Assembly (NCBI GenBank): GCA_015179125.1
Contig: WHVA01000115.1
Coordinates: forward strand, 1 to 64,000
Origin: Gautieria morchelliformis
Lineage: Eukaryota; Basidiomycota; Agaricomycetes; Gomphales; Gomphaceae
Length of the DNA stretch: 64,000 nt
Direction: 5' to 3'
Under the pieces are notes generated by a model. That model made no database searches. It was not told the DNA's origin and saw only the letters and a list, made by a program, of their open reading frames with translations. Below are positions 11,235-22,885 of the stretch, one piece after another. Position 1 is the first letter of the stretch. Each line of letters begins with the position of its first letter. The translations under genes and the position numbers were made by a program.

Positions 11235-12310
11235 GTGTTACCGCCAGCTTGGCTCGGCTAAGCCCCACATGAAGGGAGCTGAGGCGTGAACAATGAGCTC
11301 AGTCAGCAGCTGATCAATCCAGACTATCAGAACGACAGGCAGTTTGGTCAAAATACCAAACCTTGCTTACCGTTGTTTCCCTTTTGGAGCAACTGTTTGA
11401 CCTCCATCAGAGGGCATTGCTTCATGTGGTGTATTGAGCAGGTAGGTATGTATGTGCTCAATGCACCATTTGGAGCCTTTGTAGATCCGCTCATATGATG
11501 TGTATATCCTACTAGGGATTTATTTTTCCTAGCTCATCCTTTTCATTGTCTTTCCTCACTGCGTGCTGCTCCTTTCTCTACTCATGTTTCTAGATCCCTC
11601 TGACAAAAACATCCGGGAGCAGGTTCTGGATAATGCGGCAACTCCTTGGCAGCTGTCTTTTCCCCCACCTCATGTGGTACCTCAATTGGGTGCCATATCT
11701 AAGGCAAGTCTCCAATCTCCTCATTGTGTTCATCTCACATGCTAACATTCGCTGTTTACCTCTAGACCATGAATATCCCATGTGTTCCTAGCAAGCTGCT
11801 CATGCAGTGGGGAGGGGTGATAAAATTCAGTTGCTATTGTTACTTTCCTTGTGATTCTGCTGATATATTTTCTTGTTTGAACAGGTAAACTTTAAGATGC
11901 TACATTTGGATGACAAGCAGATCGAAGAAATTCAATGACAATCCCTGCAGCGCATAAGGTCCAGAACAATTTTCATCACCCTGGAATGCGTAAATGCAAG
12001 TTGACCATGAATGGATGGTTGATCTGGGAAAGAGGAATTGTGAATTGAGTACATACTTAAATATCTACCTGCTCAATTCACCCAGGTGAAGCAATGCCTC
12101 TGATGATGGAGGTTGAACCATTGCTCCAAAAGGGAAATGACAGTAAGTGAGGTTAGGTATTTGGACCAAACTGCCGGTTATGCTGATAGTCTGGATTGAT
12201 CAGCTGCTGACCAAGCTCGTTGTTCATGCCTCAGCTTCCACATGAAGCTGTTGGTTAGCTGAGCCAAGCTGATTCCCAAAAGCTGGCTATAAGACAGCTA
12301 GCTGGGATAA
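11235..12310. mobile_element. DNA element with ~240-bp imperfect terminal inverted repeats
   Basis: The segment at about 11240-11475 (CAGCTTGGCTCGGCTAA, GAGCTGAGGC, CAGCAGCTGATCAATCCAGA, then CAAAAGGGAA-like text) recurs in inverted form at about 12040-12290. Both arms end internally at GAGCAGGTAG.TAT. This is a foldback-like layout. Between the arms, 11590-11900 holds a short open stretch (NIREQVLDNAATPWQLSFPP) that could be a captured exon with a possible GC-AG intron near 11704-11766. No transposase was found and the superfamily is unknown. Confidence 0.6.
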
Positions 12311-13285
12311 GCTGTGTGACATATTATGTCATCCACAGCGATTCCTTGCCGCTTTCCTGAATTTCTTACTGTCCCTTTGCATGTAAGTCTCATACTTATT
12401 GCTGTAGCAGACTATTGAGAATAGTAAAAATTGGCCAGGTCCATGGAGTATGTATGCTTAGGTAAGTCATTAGTACTAGTATTCTGCAGTCAATATTTGG
12501 GTAGTGGTGGTGCTATTCACATGTGAAAGGGTAACAATGCTAACCTCTCAACAGAGCCGTTTGAGCCTGTTCTGAAAGGCTCAATCCAATTCCTCCATCA
12601 AGTTTTTACCCTAAAGTCTCAGCCGAATGCTATAAACATTCGCTATATACCTGTAAGCTTCTCTGCAAGTGCTTCAAAGTCGTTACTTCTTCTCCTCAGG
12701 TACCAACGATGGGTCCAATGCTTCATGAAGCTAGGGCTCACCCACTGTATGAGGATGCAATCTTTCAGCTTATCCAAGAAGATGATGATGGTAATTCTCA
12801 TATTAATGATTTTGTAGAAGGTCCAGTCACACGTGAGACTTGAGGAAGAGGAAGGGGCAGGGGCCAATGCAGGGGCAGGGGCAAGGTGTGAGTAGCAAAT
12901 GGGTAAGTAGCAAATGGGTAAGTAGCAAATGGGTAAGTGGAACATGTTGACCCTGGGCCCGAACCACCTACCGACACTTCAGAGGAATGATCTCAGCACA
13001 GATGTGAGAAGCAACATGAGGACTGACATGCATGCCATCAGGAAGAGCATGAGTTTCACAATATGGACAATTTTTTGGTGGTGCAACACCCTCGCCACCA
13101 CCTGCAACCCCACCACCTGATCCAACACCACAACCTAGAACACCAACCCTAGATAGACAAGGTGACCCTCCCACCTCCGTATGGTGTGTCATGTTTCTCG
13201 CATCATACATACACCAGCATCCCCTTTTGGATGTCCTAGGGGTGCATTTACTAATGTGACATTGTCCCCCATTAGTAACTCGCTT
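12311..13285. other. Spacer with short GCAAATGGGTAAGTA repeats
   Basis: Near 12890-12940 a GTAGCAAATGGGTAA unit repeats three or four times. Open frames here lack motifs, although the stretch abuts the hAT gene and may include its 5' part. Confidence 0.4.
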
Positions 13286-15128
13286 TCTCTAACTCGTGGG
13301 CCAGCAGTCAGTGGACCCAATGTTTGGGAAATTTTCACTAATGGTAATATTGCAAAAGGTATCAAGACTATTTGAAACTATGCTAGTAAGCACTTTATTG
13401 TGTTATTCCAATAATTTCTTACAATTTGATTTTGCAGTCCACCTGTGGAATCTTCCCCTTTGATGAGCACTGGTTCTCTGCACATGCACATTGAAGCACA
13501 TCATGCATATGAATATCTTGAAGCTTGCCATGGGAAAGGTTGACCAGTCAATATAAAATCACTCACTCTTTCCAAAAGTGATGAAAAGGTGATGACTCAG
13601 CCTGAGCCACACCCACCTTTCTCAACCAGTTGGTTTAAAGTGGCCATAGTCAATTGGATCAGTGCAGATGATCAGGTATGTGGGATACAATGTGCTTTTA
13701 TAACTAATCCATATTCTCAAACATTTAGTCCATTAATGTTGTTGAATGCCCTGACTTCTGTGACCTTTTACTTTTGCTAAGAGAATCTCTGCTGAGCTGT
13801 TATTCCCGCACTGAAGCACAATCCGCAGCTTAATTGGAAAGGCATGGGATCACAACTTTAGAGAACTCAAAAAGGAGCTAGCAGTAAGTTTATCTCATGA
13901 ATTGTATAGGAATAAAATCTCACACTTTGTATACTAGCACTCAGTTGGGAAGATATCACTTACAATGGACTTATGGGGTGATAAGAGTATGCATGTGTAT
14001 GGAGCTGTAACTGCTCACTACTTACTTCATGGGTCAACATTGACATCACTGGCTGGCAAGGGAGAGCTGGTGCTATGTTCCGCTCTGATTGGTTTCCTTC
14101 CAATGTCTGGTCGCCACTTTGGTCAGGATCTTGCAAAGGGTTTGTTTTTTATCACAGATTGTGTCAACATAACAGACAAGGCAAGCTATTTTCTCACACA
14201 GCTATCACAACTAAATCCCTGTAGATTATGTTTGTCACTACGGATGGTGCCTCTAATATGGCTGCAATGATGCACAACTTTGAACATCTCCTAATGGTGC
14301 AATTGATAGATTTTGATAGTGCTAATCAACAAATAATGTAAGTTTCATTATTATTGAATGGCCTCAGTCTTCTTACTGTATTTAGCTGCTTCCTGCATCA
14401 TCCTCATGTCATGATTGCCACGATGCTACAAGAATGCACAAGCCTCAAGGCGTTACAAAACTCTACTGGTGATTTTGGCCTGACTGAGGAACCGGTAAAT
14501 CCTTCTAGTCAGACACCTGCACATGCCTTACAACACTGCAGGCATATAAAAGTTTTCTTGTCTGAAAAACTGTTCAAAAAACTCTAAAGATATTCCAAAT
14601 ATTTTTAGTGTTTTTTATGTAAAAAAAACTCTAATAAAATTTGGTGTTTTTATTAGAATTTGGTGAGCAAGAAAATTGTAAAAAAATTCAAAGTTTTTTT
14701 CAGGGTTTTTTATGGGTTTCTTGGTGTTTTCACAAAGAAACTTATAAAAAGACATAAAAAACCCTGCAAAAACTTTAAACTTTTTTTATAATTTTCTTGC
14801 TCAACAAATTCTAACAAAAACACAAAATTATGTTAAAGTTTTTTTACATTAAAAACACTAAAAAAATTTGGAATATCTTTACAGTTTTTTGAACAGTTTT
14901 TCAGACCAGAAAATTTTTATATGCCTCCAGTGCAATGTGATCTGGTTGTGATCCCGCATAACATTGCAAACACAATTCGGTCCTCTCAACTTCGCCATGC
15001 GGAATTTAAAGAGATAGTTTCAACTGGCAACCATCGAGCACACTGGCTCAATGAGCAGAAGATGCCTTACCAAATGGCACATGTCACCCTTATCCGGGAT
15101 AGTCCAATCCAATGGGGATCATCGTATA
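13286..15128 (+). pseudogene. hAT transposase gene, 5' part (decayed, spliced)
   Basis: Scattered exon-like blocks match the order of fungal hAT transposases. A BED-like start (NVWEIFTNGNIAKG) leads to LHMHIEAHHAYEYLEA. Then come PPFSTSWFKVAIVNWISADDQ, SLTMDLWGDKSMHVYGAVTA, LCSALIGFLPMSGRHFGQ, VTTDGASNMAAMMHNFEHL and, near 14970-15128, IRSSQLRHAEFKEIVSTGN with AHVTLIRDSPIQW. The DLW and D.ASN motifs fit the RNase-H-like DDE core. Blocks are separated by introns, stops and frameshifts. A MITE interrupts the gene at 14534 and Helitrons at 15129. The gene resumes at 22886. Confidence 0.75.
14534..14932. mobile_element. Palindromic CACTA-type MITE, copy P1
   Basis: A 399-bp element begins CACTGCAGGCATATAAA and ends with the complement (TTTATATGCCTCCAGTG), flanked by 3-bp target copies CAA (14531-14533 and 14933-14935). 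CACTG termini with a 3-bp duplication fit the EnSpm/CACTA superfamily. Nearly the whole element is one palindrome centred around 14735, so either strand could fold into a hairpin with arms of about 190 nt. It is AT-rich with no coding capacity. It sits in the hAT gene. Confidence 0.85.
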
Positions 15129-15838
15129 TTCCTATAGGTGAAAGCAGCACGGTGGGAGGTTGTGGGCGCGCTGACCAATGCTGACCAATGCTTGGTCATT
15201 AGTTTGTCAGCGGAGCGCGCGAGCGGCGCAGCCGCGAGCCCCACCAGCGGTTTGCGCCACTCTTCCGGCTCCAGCGCTGCGCAGCGTTCTGGAGCGTGCG
15301 AGCGGCGCAGCCGCGAGCGGTTTAGGCCGGTCTGCCGGCTCAGGCACTCAAAGCAGCGCTGCGCTGGCAGATCGCTGCGCAGCCAGCCGCTTTGCGCACT
15401 CCACCACCACCCTCCTCTCCTCTCCTCTCTGCCCACTACTAGATAGAATAAAAATTGCGTGAGACTGAATTAATAGATAGCCTATATAGTGTAGTACACA
15501 AAAGATCTCTTCCCAGGGAGATCTCTGCAGTGAACTATTGGGGTTGACCTCTTCAGTGGGGCAGCTTTTTCTCTGCTAAGGAGCCAGGTAGTCATCCCAG
15601 GCTGCCTTAGAGGGAGCCACAATTGCATTGCAGTTCTTTCAGTGTTGACTTGCACTACTGGTGGCTGAAGAAGACATCTCCCCAGGACCAGGACCAGGAC
15701 CAGGACCTTTTACTGGAATTATTCCAGTTGGATAGCCGAAGAAGACTTGGATATTTTCATCAAAAAAATTTCCCATCCCTTCCTTGGTACATATATTTCT
15801 CTGTGGTCTGGTGTGAGCCATCTGACATTTTTTTATTT
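15129..15838 (+). mobile_element. Helitron unit 0 (nonautonomous, 3' truncated)
   Basis: It starts just after host ...CATCGTATA with TTCCTATAGGTGAAAG and is nearly the same as the leader of the autonomous copy (16787-17470). Both carry GAGCGGCGCAGCCGCGAGC palindromes, a (CCAGGA)n tract near 15687 and GGTCTGGTGTGAGCCA. It stops abruptly after CATCTGACATTT and is followed by an 18-bp copy of the host target sequence (15839-15856). The typical 3' hairpin and CTAG end are missing. Confidence 0.7.
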
Positions 15839-16104
15839 ATGGGGATCATCGTATATCTAAGAGTGAAACGGGCTCAGTGGGTTGTGGGCGTCCAGCTTAT
15901 GTCAGGTTTTAGGTCAGCCTTAGTCAGCTGGCCAATCGGACGCGAGCGGCGCAGCCGCGAGCCAAGAACGCTGCGCAGCATGGTCACGTGACCGTTTGCG
16001 TTCCAAATTAGGTCAGCGGCGAGCGGCGCAGCCGCGAGCATAGAACGCTGCGCAGCGGTCACGTGACCTGTTCGCGACCAGAGCGCGCATATGCGAGCGT
16101 GGTC

Positions 16105-16320
16105 CGTGCACTACCTGTGAGGACACATTACGTGTGGGGACATGCTACCTGTGAGGACACGCTACCTGTGAGGACACGCTACCTGTGAGGACACGCTACC
16201 TGTGGGGACACGCTACGTTTGGGGACACGCTACCTGTGAGGACACGTTATGTGTGGGGACACGCTACCTGTGAGGACACGCTACCTGTGAGGACACGTTA
16301 CGTGTGAGGACATGCTATCC
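16105..16320 (+). repeat. 17-bp minisatellite inside Helitron unit 1
   Basis: About twelve units of TACCTGTGAGGACACGC and variants. It is the same family as 10200-10322. Confidence 0.9.
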
Positions 16321-16450
16321 AACTGCACTTTGGGTCTTCCCCCATTTCTGATTTTGGTATTGTTTCTGGTTCTGTGAGAGTGTCACGGGAGGATCAGCTG
16401 GCATATTGATGTAACCACATTGTCAACATTCAGGATCCCCAAGATCACTA

Positions 16451-16651
16451 TTGGATCTATTTCACAATGCACAAGCTTTGAAACCTGTTGATTATGACAA
16501 TAGGCGCAATCTTATAATCTCTGATGATTCAGTCAAGACTATTACCACTTTCATGTCTAGAGTCGCTGGGAGGCCCATCCCAGAGGTCGAGAGAGAGCTC
16601 TGCATGTTTGGCTGTTCCATGGGTGCATACATGATTCATGATACTATATGA
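16451..16651 (+). CDS. Possible captured gene fragment in Helitron unit 1
   Basis: This 66-residue open frame contains ALKPVDYDNRRNLIISDD and VKTITTFMSRVAGRPIPEVE, and ends MGAYMIHDTI. It is absent from the autonomous Helitron and looks protein-like in composition, so it may be an exon piece picked up by the Helitron. The product is not recognised and it may be unexpressed. Confidence 0.3.
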   Translation: MDLFHNAQALKPVDYDNRRNLIISDDSVKTITTFMSRVAGRPIPEVERELCMFGCSMGAYMIHDTI

Positions 16652-16757
16652 TCAGGGATATATTTTGCATGATTCTATTTACCCCAATGCACTGGACCTT
16701 ACTGATTCACTTGACCTTACTGATGCATTTGACCTTACCAAGGCGCTTGACCTACAC

Positions 16758-16786
16758 CCCCGCGCGAAGCGCGGGTACCCACCTAG
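16758..16786 (+). other. Helitron 3' terminus (hairpin plus CTAG)
   Basis: A 7-bp GC-only stem with a GAA loop lies 7 bases upstream of the terminal CTAG. The same terminus closes the autonomous copy at 22885. Such hairpins mark the end of strand transfer in Helitrons. The next Helitron's TC begins immediately after it. Confidence 0.9.
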
Positions 16787-19700
16787 TCTAAGAGTTAAAC
16801 GCGCTCAGTGGGTTGTGGGCGCTGCTGACCAATGCTTGGTCACCAGTTTGTCAGCGGAGCGCGCGAGCGGCGCAGCCGCGAGCCCCTGGGCCCTACCGGC
16901 GGTTTGCGCCACTCTGCCGGCTCCAGCGCTGCGCAGCGTTCTGGAGCATGCGAGCGGTTTACGCCGGTCTGCCGGCTCAGGCGCTCAAAGCAGCGCTGCG
17001 CTGGCAGTTCGCTGCGCAGCCAGCCGCTTTGCGCACTCCACCACCACCCTCCTCTCCTCTCCTCTCTGCCCACTACTAGATAGAATAAAAATTGCGTGAG
17101 ACTGAATTAATAGATAGCCTATATAGTGTAGTACACAAAAGATCTCTTCCCAGGGAGGTCTCTGCAGTGAACTATTGGGGTTGACCCCTTCATTGGGGCA
17201 GCTTTTTCTCTGCTAAGGAGCCAGGTAGTCATCCCAGGCTGCCTTAGAGGGAGCCACAATTGCATTGCAGTTCTTTCAGTGTTGACTTGCACTACTGGTG
17301 GCTGAAGAAGACATCTCCCCAGGACCAGGACCAGGACCAGGACCTTTTACTGGAAGAATTATTCCAGTTGGATAGCCGAAGAAGACTTGGATATTTTCAT
17401 CAAAAAAATTCCCCATCCCTTCCTTGGTACATATATTTCTCTGTGGTCTGGTGTGAGCCATCTGACAGTTTTTTTTTTTCTTTTAAATAGAAATTATTAA
17501 ATTCCCTTGACTTTGCCTAACAAACAGACTCCCCATCCCTTCCTTGGTATGTATGTGTTTCTCTGTGGTCTGGTGTGAGCTGTCTGACATTTATTTAATT
17601 AGAAATTAATAAATTCCCCTGACTTTGCCCAAGAAAAATTAACAACAACAGCATCTGCTTGCAAATGTAAGTTGAAGTGGGGTAGCTTGATTGTTCCTCT
17701 AAGCTTATGCCTGCATTTCTCAGGGATCCATCTACTCCAGAGAGAAATCGTCAGCAGGAGCGTGAAAGGGCGAGGGAGGAGCAGGAGGGTCGTATGACGT
17801 CGCCTACTGATCGGAGAGCGCGTGCCCTTGCTGTGGCTGCTGCCAGAGCTCAGAACCAGCCACCCCCTCCACCACCTCCTTTTGCCATCCCTCACCCTCC
17901 TCCTAGAAGCAATGCGGCTGATCCTTTTCAACAACCTGCTGCAGGGCCATTACGTCCTCCTGATCCCAGTCCTGGACAGCAGGTGACTGCCCTTCATGCT
18001 CAGTTAGCAGCAATCCCAGCAGCACAGCCCGTGAGAAGATACAGGCAGGCGCCTATACAGCCACCTCCCAATCTTCCTGTGGTTGGTTCTGCAGGAATTG
18101 CACAGTTGCGTGCTCAGGCTGCTGAGCAGTCTGCTATATTGCAGCAATTTGGAAGAGGTAGACAGGCAGCTAATCCTCCTGTAGTAGGTTCTGCAGGAGT
18201 GGCAGCATTGCGTGCTCAGGCCAATGCAATAAGACCAATGCCTCCGCTACTCCCTGCGCTTCTGCGGCCTCTTCAGCGACTCCCTGCACCTCCTCAGCCT
18301 CCTCTGCCACTCCCTGCACCTCCTCAGCCTCCTCTGCCACTCCCTGCACCTCCTCAGCCTCCTCTGCCACTCCCTGCACCTCCTCAGCCTCCTCAGCCAC
18401 TCCCTGCACCTCCTCAGCCTCCTCTGCCACTCCCTGCACCTCCACAGCCTCTTCTGCCACTCCCTGCACCTCCTCAGCCTCCTCTGCCACTCCCTGCACC
18501 TCCACAGCCTCTTCTGCCACACCCTGTACCTCGGCAGTGTCCTCAGCGACTTCCTCCTTTTATTCCACTCGGTCGCTCTAGAATAATCGAGGCAGATGTG
18601 CTGCGTCATGATCTGGGTCCCATGGTTGTTGCCTGCCCTGACTGTGGAGCATTACACTGGATGGCAGAACGCCTGCTGAGATCCTCAAATCGGCGGCCCA
18701 GATTTGGTGATTGCTGTTTAGAAGGCAAGGTGCAGCTTCCAGAGCTGCCAGTGCTCCCTCAGCCATTGAGACGGCTCTTAGAGGGCCAGGACCCTGAGGC
18801 CAAACAGTTTCGCAAGAACATCAGGCAGTACAATGCTGCATTTGCATTCACTTCCTTGGGAGCCGACTTTGACCAAGATTTGCTTCGGGAGGGTCGTGGT
18901 CCATATGTCCTCAAGCTGCAGGGCGAACTGTATCATATTCATGGCTCTCTCATCCCTAACCCTGGGAGGCGGATACAGTATGCCCAACTTTATATATATG
19001 ATCCAGCATTGGCTTTGGCACAGAGGAACACGCGTAACCCAGGTCTGTCTCCAACTATCATGGGAGACTTGCAGGAAATGCTCCTCTTATGCAATCCTCA
19101 TGTTCCCATATATAGACAAGCGGCTGAGAGGCTCAGAGCTCAGGGACAGAATGGTGAGATCCGTGCTAGGCTCACATACAGGGAACACAGGGATCCTAGG
19201 AGGTATAATATCCCTACTGCGGATGAGATTGCGGTGGTTCTTCCTGGAGATGGCATCAACCCTGAACCTAGGGATGTTATTGTCCAGCTCAAAGGTGGAC
19301 GCTTTCGAAGGGTATCGGATATGAATCCAAACTATGCCTCTCTTCACTATGTCTTGCTCTTTCCCAGGGGAGAGTTGGGGTGGCAACCTGGTATTCGCTA
19401 TCGCCAATTACCAGACGGGCGTGAGCGAAGTGGGCATGTCACCCAAATTCAGTTCCATTCCTATCGTCTCTTCCAGAGAACAGAAGAACCTACAACACTC
19501 CTGCGCGCTGGCAAATTATTCCAGCAGTACATTGTAGACTCTTGGGCCGCTGCAGAGCAAAGCAGGCTGTGGTGGATCAGGACAAATCAACACACTCTCC
19601 GTGCTGAGATGTATAACCAGATGATGGATGCCTTTCATCGCAATGACAATGACAGAGATCCAAACAACTTGGGCATAAGATCCATTCTGCCAGCCACATT

Positions 19701-22700
19701 TCAGGGGGGGACACGGGACATGCAGGAAAACCTGCAGAACTCTCTGGCCATTTCAAGGAAGTATGGTGTGGCAGATCTCTTTATTACCATGACTGCCAAT
19801 CCCAACTGGCAGGAGGTATTGGATGCATTGTTGCCCGGACAAACTCCTCAGGACAGGCCTGACCTGGTGTCGCGGGTGTTCCAGCTCAAAAAGAAATACC
19901 TCATTGACTTGATCGTCAAGGAAAAGATTTTTGGGGAAACCGTCGCTCGCGTGCACACCATTGAATTCCAGAAAAGGGGACTCCCACACATGCATATTCT
20001 TATCTGGTTTGAAAGAGATTCCAAGATCAGACATCCACATGAGGTGGATTCAATGATTTCGGCAGAGTTCCCTGATCCAGAGACTCATCCTGTCCTCTAC
20101 CGGTTGGTCTATGAGCTGATGACACATGGTCCCTGTGGACAAATGAAACCAAACGCACCCTGCATGGAAAATGGCAAGTGCAAGAAAAACTTCCCAAAGC
20201 CATTCTGTGAGGAAACCAGTCTGAATGAGGATGGATATCCAAAATATCGTCGTCGCAATGATGGAAGGCTGCACAATGTCAGAGGTGACATGCTGGACAA
20301 CAGATGGGTTGTGCCATACTCTGCTCTGCTCTTGCTCAAATTCTGGTGTCACATCAACCCTGAGCTCACCATCAATGTGAGGTGTATCAAGTATATCCAC
20401 AAGTATCTCTACAAGGGCCATGATCGGACCACCATGGAGTTTGGTCGCACCCAGGATGAAATTAAGCAGTACCTGGACGCTCGCTATGTCAGTGCTCATG
20501 AGGCCTGTTGGAGGTTGCTGGAGCGGGAAATCCACACCCAGGTGCCTGCAGTCATGGCACTGCCAGTCCATGAAAAGGACCATCACACAATCATCTTTGA
20601 TCCCAACCAGGATGTGGACAACATCCTGGAAAGGGCTGAGGCAAAAAAGACACCGCTCATGGCTTACTTTGAGGCCAATGATATCTACCCTGAAGCACGT
20701 GATCTGCTCTATGTGGAGTTTCCTGAGCATTTTACCTGGCAAGCACAGGAAAAGGTATGGACACCACGCCAAAGAAGCTTTAGCATCGGTCGCCTTCACT
20801 TTGCAAACCCTAAATCAGGAGAGAGATTTTTTGTGCGCACTCTCCTCACAGTGGTCAAGGGGGCTAGATCCTTTGAGGAGCTTAGGTCGGTGGATGGCAT
20901 ACAATATGCTACTTACAAGGAGGCCTGTCGTGCAAGGGGACTTCTGGATGATGATCAGGAGTTGAGGTTGTGTCTCCAGGAAGCCAGTGGCATGAAAACA
21001 GGTGCTCAGCTCAGACATCTCTTTGCCACCATCCTTGGCCATTGCAATCCATCGGGCCCCGGCAGATTATGGGATGCCTTCAGGGAGCACATATGTGATG
21101 ATCTCAGACATCAGCTCCAAATCAGACATGGTATGCAGAATCCACAGGACGATCAGGTTTATGATTTTGGCCTCTTTCTCTTGGAAAAAATCCTCCAGCA
21201 GGGTGGAATGTCCTTGAGCAGCTTTGATGATATGCCTCGGGTGGCAGGCGGGTGGGAGGCCCTCATTGGAAACAGGTTCATAGCTGAGCAGAGGGACTAT
21301 GACCCTGTTGCAGAGAGGGACATAGCTGATGAGGAGGTTCCCAGGCTGAATGAGGGGCAAAGGTCTGCGCATGATCAGATATTATGGTCGGCACTGACCA
21401 GAGATGCTCATGGGAAACCTGATGGACAAATGTTTTTTGTCACTGGCTCAGGTGGTGCTGGGAAATCATTCACATGGAACACTCTAATCCACTCCTGTAG
21501 AGCGGAGAGCCTCATTGTGATTGCAGTAGCCTCATCTGCAATGGCTGCCCTTATCCTCACTAAGGGTACAACCTCTCATAGCATGCTTGGAATTCCCATT
21601 CCTGTCCATGAGCGCTCTCTCTCCTTCATCACAAAGAACTCTGACAAGGCTGACATGCTGAGACAGGCCAGTCTCCTCATCTGGGATGAGGCTGCAATGC
21701 AGCATCGCCATGCCATAGAGGCCATTGACAGGACACTGAGGGATTTCCTTGACCAGCCTGACAGACCCTTTGGTGGCATCACAGTCGCCTTTGGAGGTGA
21801 CTTTCAGCAGACTCTCCCACTTGTCCCTAAAGGCTCCAAGGAGGATATCGTGGGAGCTACCCTTCAGAAGTCATATCTGTGGCCAAAGATCAATGTCCTC
21901 CATCTGACAGAGAACATGCGGGTGAGAAATGACCCTGACCGAGCCAGGTTTGCAGAATGGCTGCAGAATGTGGGTCAGGGAAAGGATCTCCCACTAGATC
22001 ATACGTTCTCACTCCCTCCTCACATGGTTTGTGGCCCTGGAATTGAAGATCTGATCCAGGAAATATACCCTGGCATTGGCAATCAAGTCCCTGCCCAGGA
22101 CAATTACTTTCTGGAGCGTGCCATCCTCTGTGCCAGAAACACTGAGGTCAATGAGATCAATTCCATGGTGTTTAGGGAGTTTCCAGGTGATGCTCAGGTC
22201 TTGCACTGCGCAAATTCCATTGAAGAATCCGACGATATAGATCGGTATCCTGTGGAGTATCTGAATTCCATAGAGATGGGCTGTCTTCCTCCTGCTCGCT
22301 TGGAAGTCAAGCCTGGAGTGCCTCTGATGCTGTTGCGCAATTTGGATCAGAAGCAAGGACTATGCAATGGGACAAGGTTGCGGTTGGTGAGGATAAGCAT
22401 TAGAGTGTTGGAGGTCAGGATCATCTCAGGTCCATGTGCAGGCAATATTGCTTTCATCCCCAGGATCATCATTAAGCCATCAGAGGGAGAGTTGCCATTT
22501 GTGCTGCAAAGGAGGCAGTTTCCAGTGCGTTTGGCATTTGCAATGACTATCAACAAGTCTCAAGGACAGTCTTTGGTACGGTTGGGCTGGACCTGAGATA
22601 TCCAGTGTTTGGACATGGTCAGTTGTATGTTGGTGTATCAAGAGGGACCAATTGTAACAGAGTCAAGGTCTTGCTTGAGGAGGGTTTGGACACAACCAAC

Positions 22701-22885
22701 ATTGTATATAAAGATGTATTACTTAGAGCTCCTTGATTTTATTATATCCACTTCTCTTGATATGGTTTATGTGTGTTACTTGATTTTACTTGATGCAAAT
22801 TGGTTACTTTTATTTTCCCCAATGCACTTGACCTTACCGATGCGTTTGACCTACACCCCCGCGCGAAGCGCGGGTACCCACCTAG
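16787..22885 (+). mobile_element. Autonomous Helitron (unit 2)
   Basis: A 6.1-kb element begins TCTAAGAG directly after the CTAG of unit 1 and ends at CTAG 22885, followed by T. Removing all Helitron sequence restores hAT text ...CATCGTATA|TGATGATTG, the expected A|T target. Its leader (16787-17706) has GC palindromes and AT-rich degenerate repeats. One large RepHel gene fills the middle. The last 290 bp end in short GACCTTAC.GATGC repeats and the terminal hairpin. It is the youngest-looking transposon here, with one frameshift near the end of its gene. Confidence 0.9.
17707..22596 (+). CDS. RepHel Helitron replicase/helicase (C-terminus frameshifted)
   Basis: This 1629-residue frame encodes a fused HUH nickase and Pif1-like helicase, which nick and mobilise Helitrons by rolling-circle transfer. 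The N-terminus is low complexity, with about eight 10-residue [10 protein letters not shown] repeats near residues 188-275. [13 protein letters not shown] and FGDCCLEG zinc-like region follows near 320-340. The HUH motif [12 protein letters not shown] lies near 757, and paired tyrosines in [10 protein letters not shown] near 895. Helicase motifs are GGAGKS near 1247, IWDEAA near 1322, [19 protein letters not shown] and INKSQGQS. The frame ends at TWT-like LGWT*. The last helicase motif (YVGVSRG) and a short tail continue at once in another frame to about 22736, so one indel truncates an otherwise whole gene. The start Met at 17707 is the first in frame. Confidence 0.9.
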   Translation: MPAFLRDPSTPERNRQQERERAREEQEGRMTSPTDRRARALAVAAARAQNQPPPPPPPFAIPHPPPRSNAADPFQQPAAGPLRPPDPSPGQQVTALHAQLAAIPAAQPVRRYRQAPIQPPPNLPVVGSAGIAQLRAQAAEQSAILQQFGRGRQAANPPVVGSAGVAALRAQANAIRPMPPLLPALLRPLQRLPAPPQPPLPLPAPPQPPLPLPAPPQPPLPLPAPPQPPQPLPAPPQPPLPLPAPPQPLLPLPAPPQPPLPLPAPPQPLLPHPVPRQCPQRLPPFIPLGRSRIIEADVLRHDLGPMVVACPDCGALHWMAERLLRSSNRRPRFGDCCLEGKVQLPELPVLPQPLRRLLEGQDPEAKQFRKNIRQYNAAFAFTSLGADFDQDLLREGRGPYVLKLQGELYHIHGSLIPNPGRRIQYAQLYIYDPALALAQRNTRNPGLSPTIMGDLQEMLLLCNPHVPIYRQAAERLRAQGQNGEIRARLTYREHRDPRRYNIPTADEIAVVLPGDGINPEPRDVIVQLKGGRFRRVSDMNPNYASLHYVLLFPRGELGWQPGIRYRQLPDGRERSGHVTQIQFHSYRLFQRTEEPTTLLRAGKLFQQYIVDSWAAAEQSRLWWIRTNQHTLRAEMYNQMMDAFHRNDNDRDPNNLGIRSILPATFQGGTRDMQENLQNSLAISRKYGVADLFITMTANPNWQEVLDALLPGQTPQDRPDLVSRVFQLKKKYLIDLIVKEKIFGETVARVHTIEFQKRGLPHMHILIWFERDSKIRHPHEVDSMISAEFPDPETHPVLYRLVYELMTHGPCGQMKPNAPCMENGKCKKNFPKPFCEETSLNEDGYPKYRRRNDGRLHNVRGDMLDNRWVVPYSALLLLKFWCHINPELTINVRCIKYIHKYLYKGHDRTTMEFGRTQDEIKQYLDARYVSAHEACWRLLEREIHTQVPAVMALPVHEKDHHTIIFDPNQDVDNILERAEAKKTPLMAYFEANDIYPEARDLLYVEFPEHFTWQAQEKVWTPRQRSFSIGRLHFANPKSGERFFVRTLLTVVKGARSFEELRSVDGIQYATYKEACRARGLLDDDQELRLCLQEASGMKTGAQLRHLFATILGHCNPSGPGRLWDAFREHICDDLRHQLQIRHGMQNPQDDQVYDFGLFLLEKILQQGGMSLSSFDDMPRVAGGWEALIGNRFIAEQRDYDPVAERDIADEEVPRLNEGQRSAHDQILWSALTRDAHGKPDGQMFFVTGSGGAGKSFTWNTLIHSCRAESLIVIAVASSAMAALILTKGTTSHSMLGIPIPVHERSLSFITKNSDKADMLRQASLLIWDEAAMQHRHAIEAIDRTLRDFLDQPDRPFGGITVAFGGDFQQTLPLVPKGSKEDIVGATLQKSYLWPKINVLHLTENMRVRNDPDRARFAEWLQNVGQGKDLPLDHTFSLPPHMVCGPGIEDLIQEIYPGIGNQVPAQDNYFLERAILCARNTEVNEINSMVFREFPGDAQVLHCANSIEESDDIDRYPVEYLNSIEMGCLPPARLEVKPGVPLMLLRNLDQKQGLCNGTRLRLVRISIRVLEVRIISGPCAGNIAFIPRIIIKPSEGELPFVLQRRQFPVRLAFAMTINKSQGQSLVRLGWT

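Larger units (their letters stand above)
15856..16786 (+). mobile_element. Helitron unit 1 (nonautonomous, complete ends)
   Basis: It begins TCTAAGAG after an A (15855) and ends with the hairpin CCCGCGC-GAA-GCGCGGG followed by TACCCACCTAG at 16786, the canonical TC..CTAG Helitron layout. The first part holds GGCGCAGCCGC palindromes and GGTCACGTGACC boxes, the middle a 17-bp minisatellite, and the 3' part an unrelated coding-like stretch. It carries no RepHel and would depend on a partner such as the adjacent autonomous copy. Confidence 0.85.

Noticed and set aside
18170-18609. Minus-strand frames with [10 protein letters not shown] or [10 protein letters not shown] repeats.
   Set aside because: They are antisense shadows of the proline-rich repeats of the RepHel protein.
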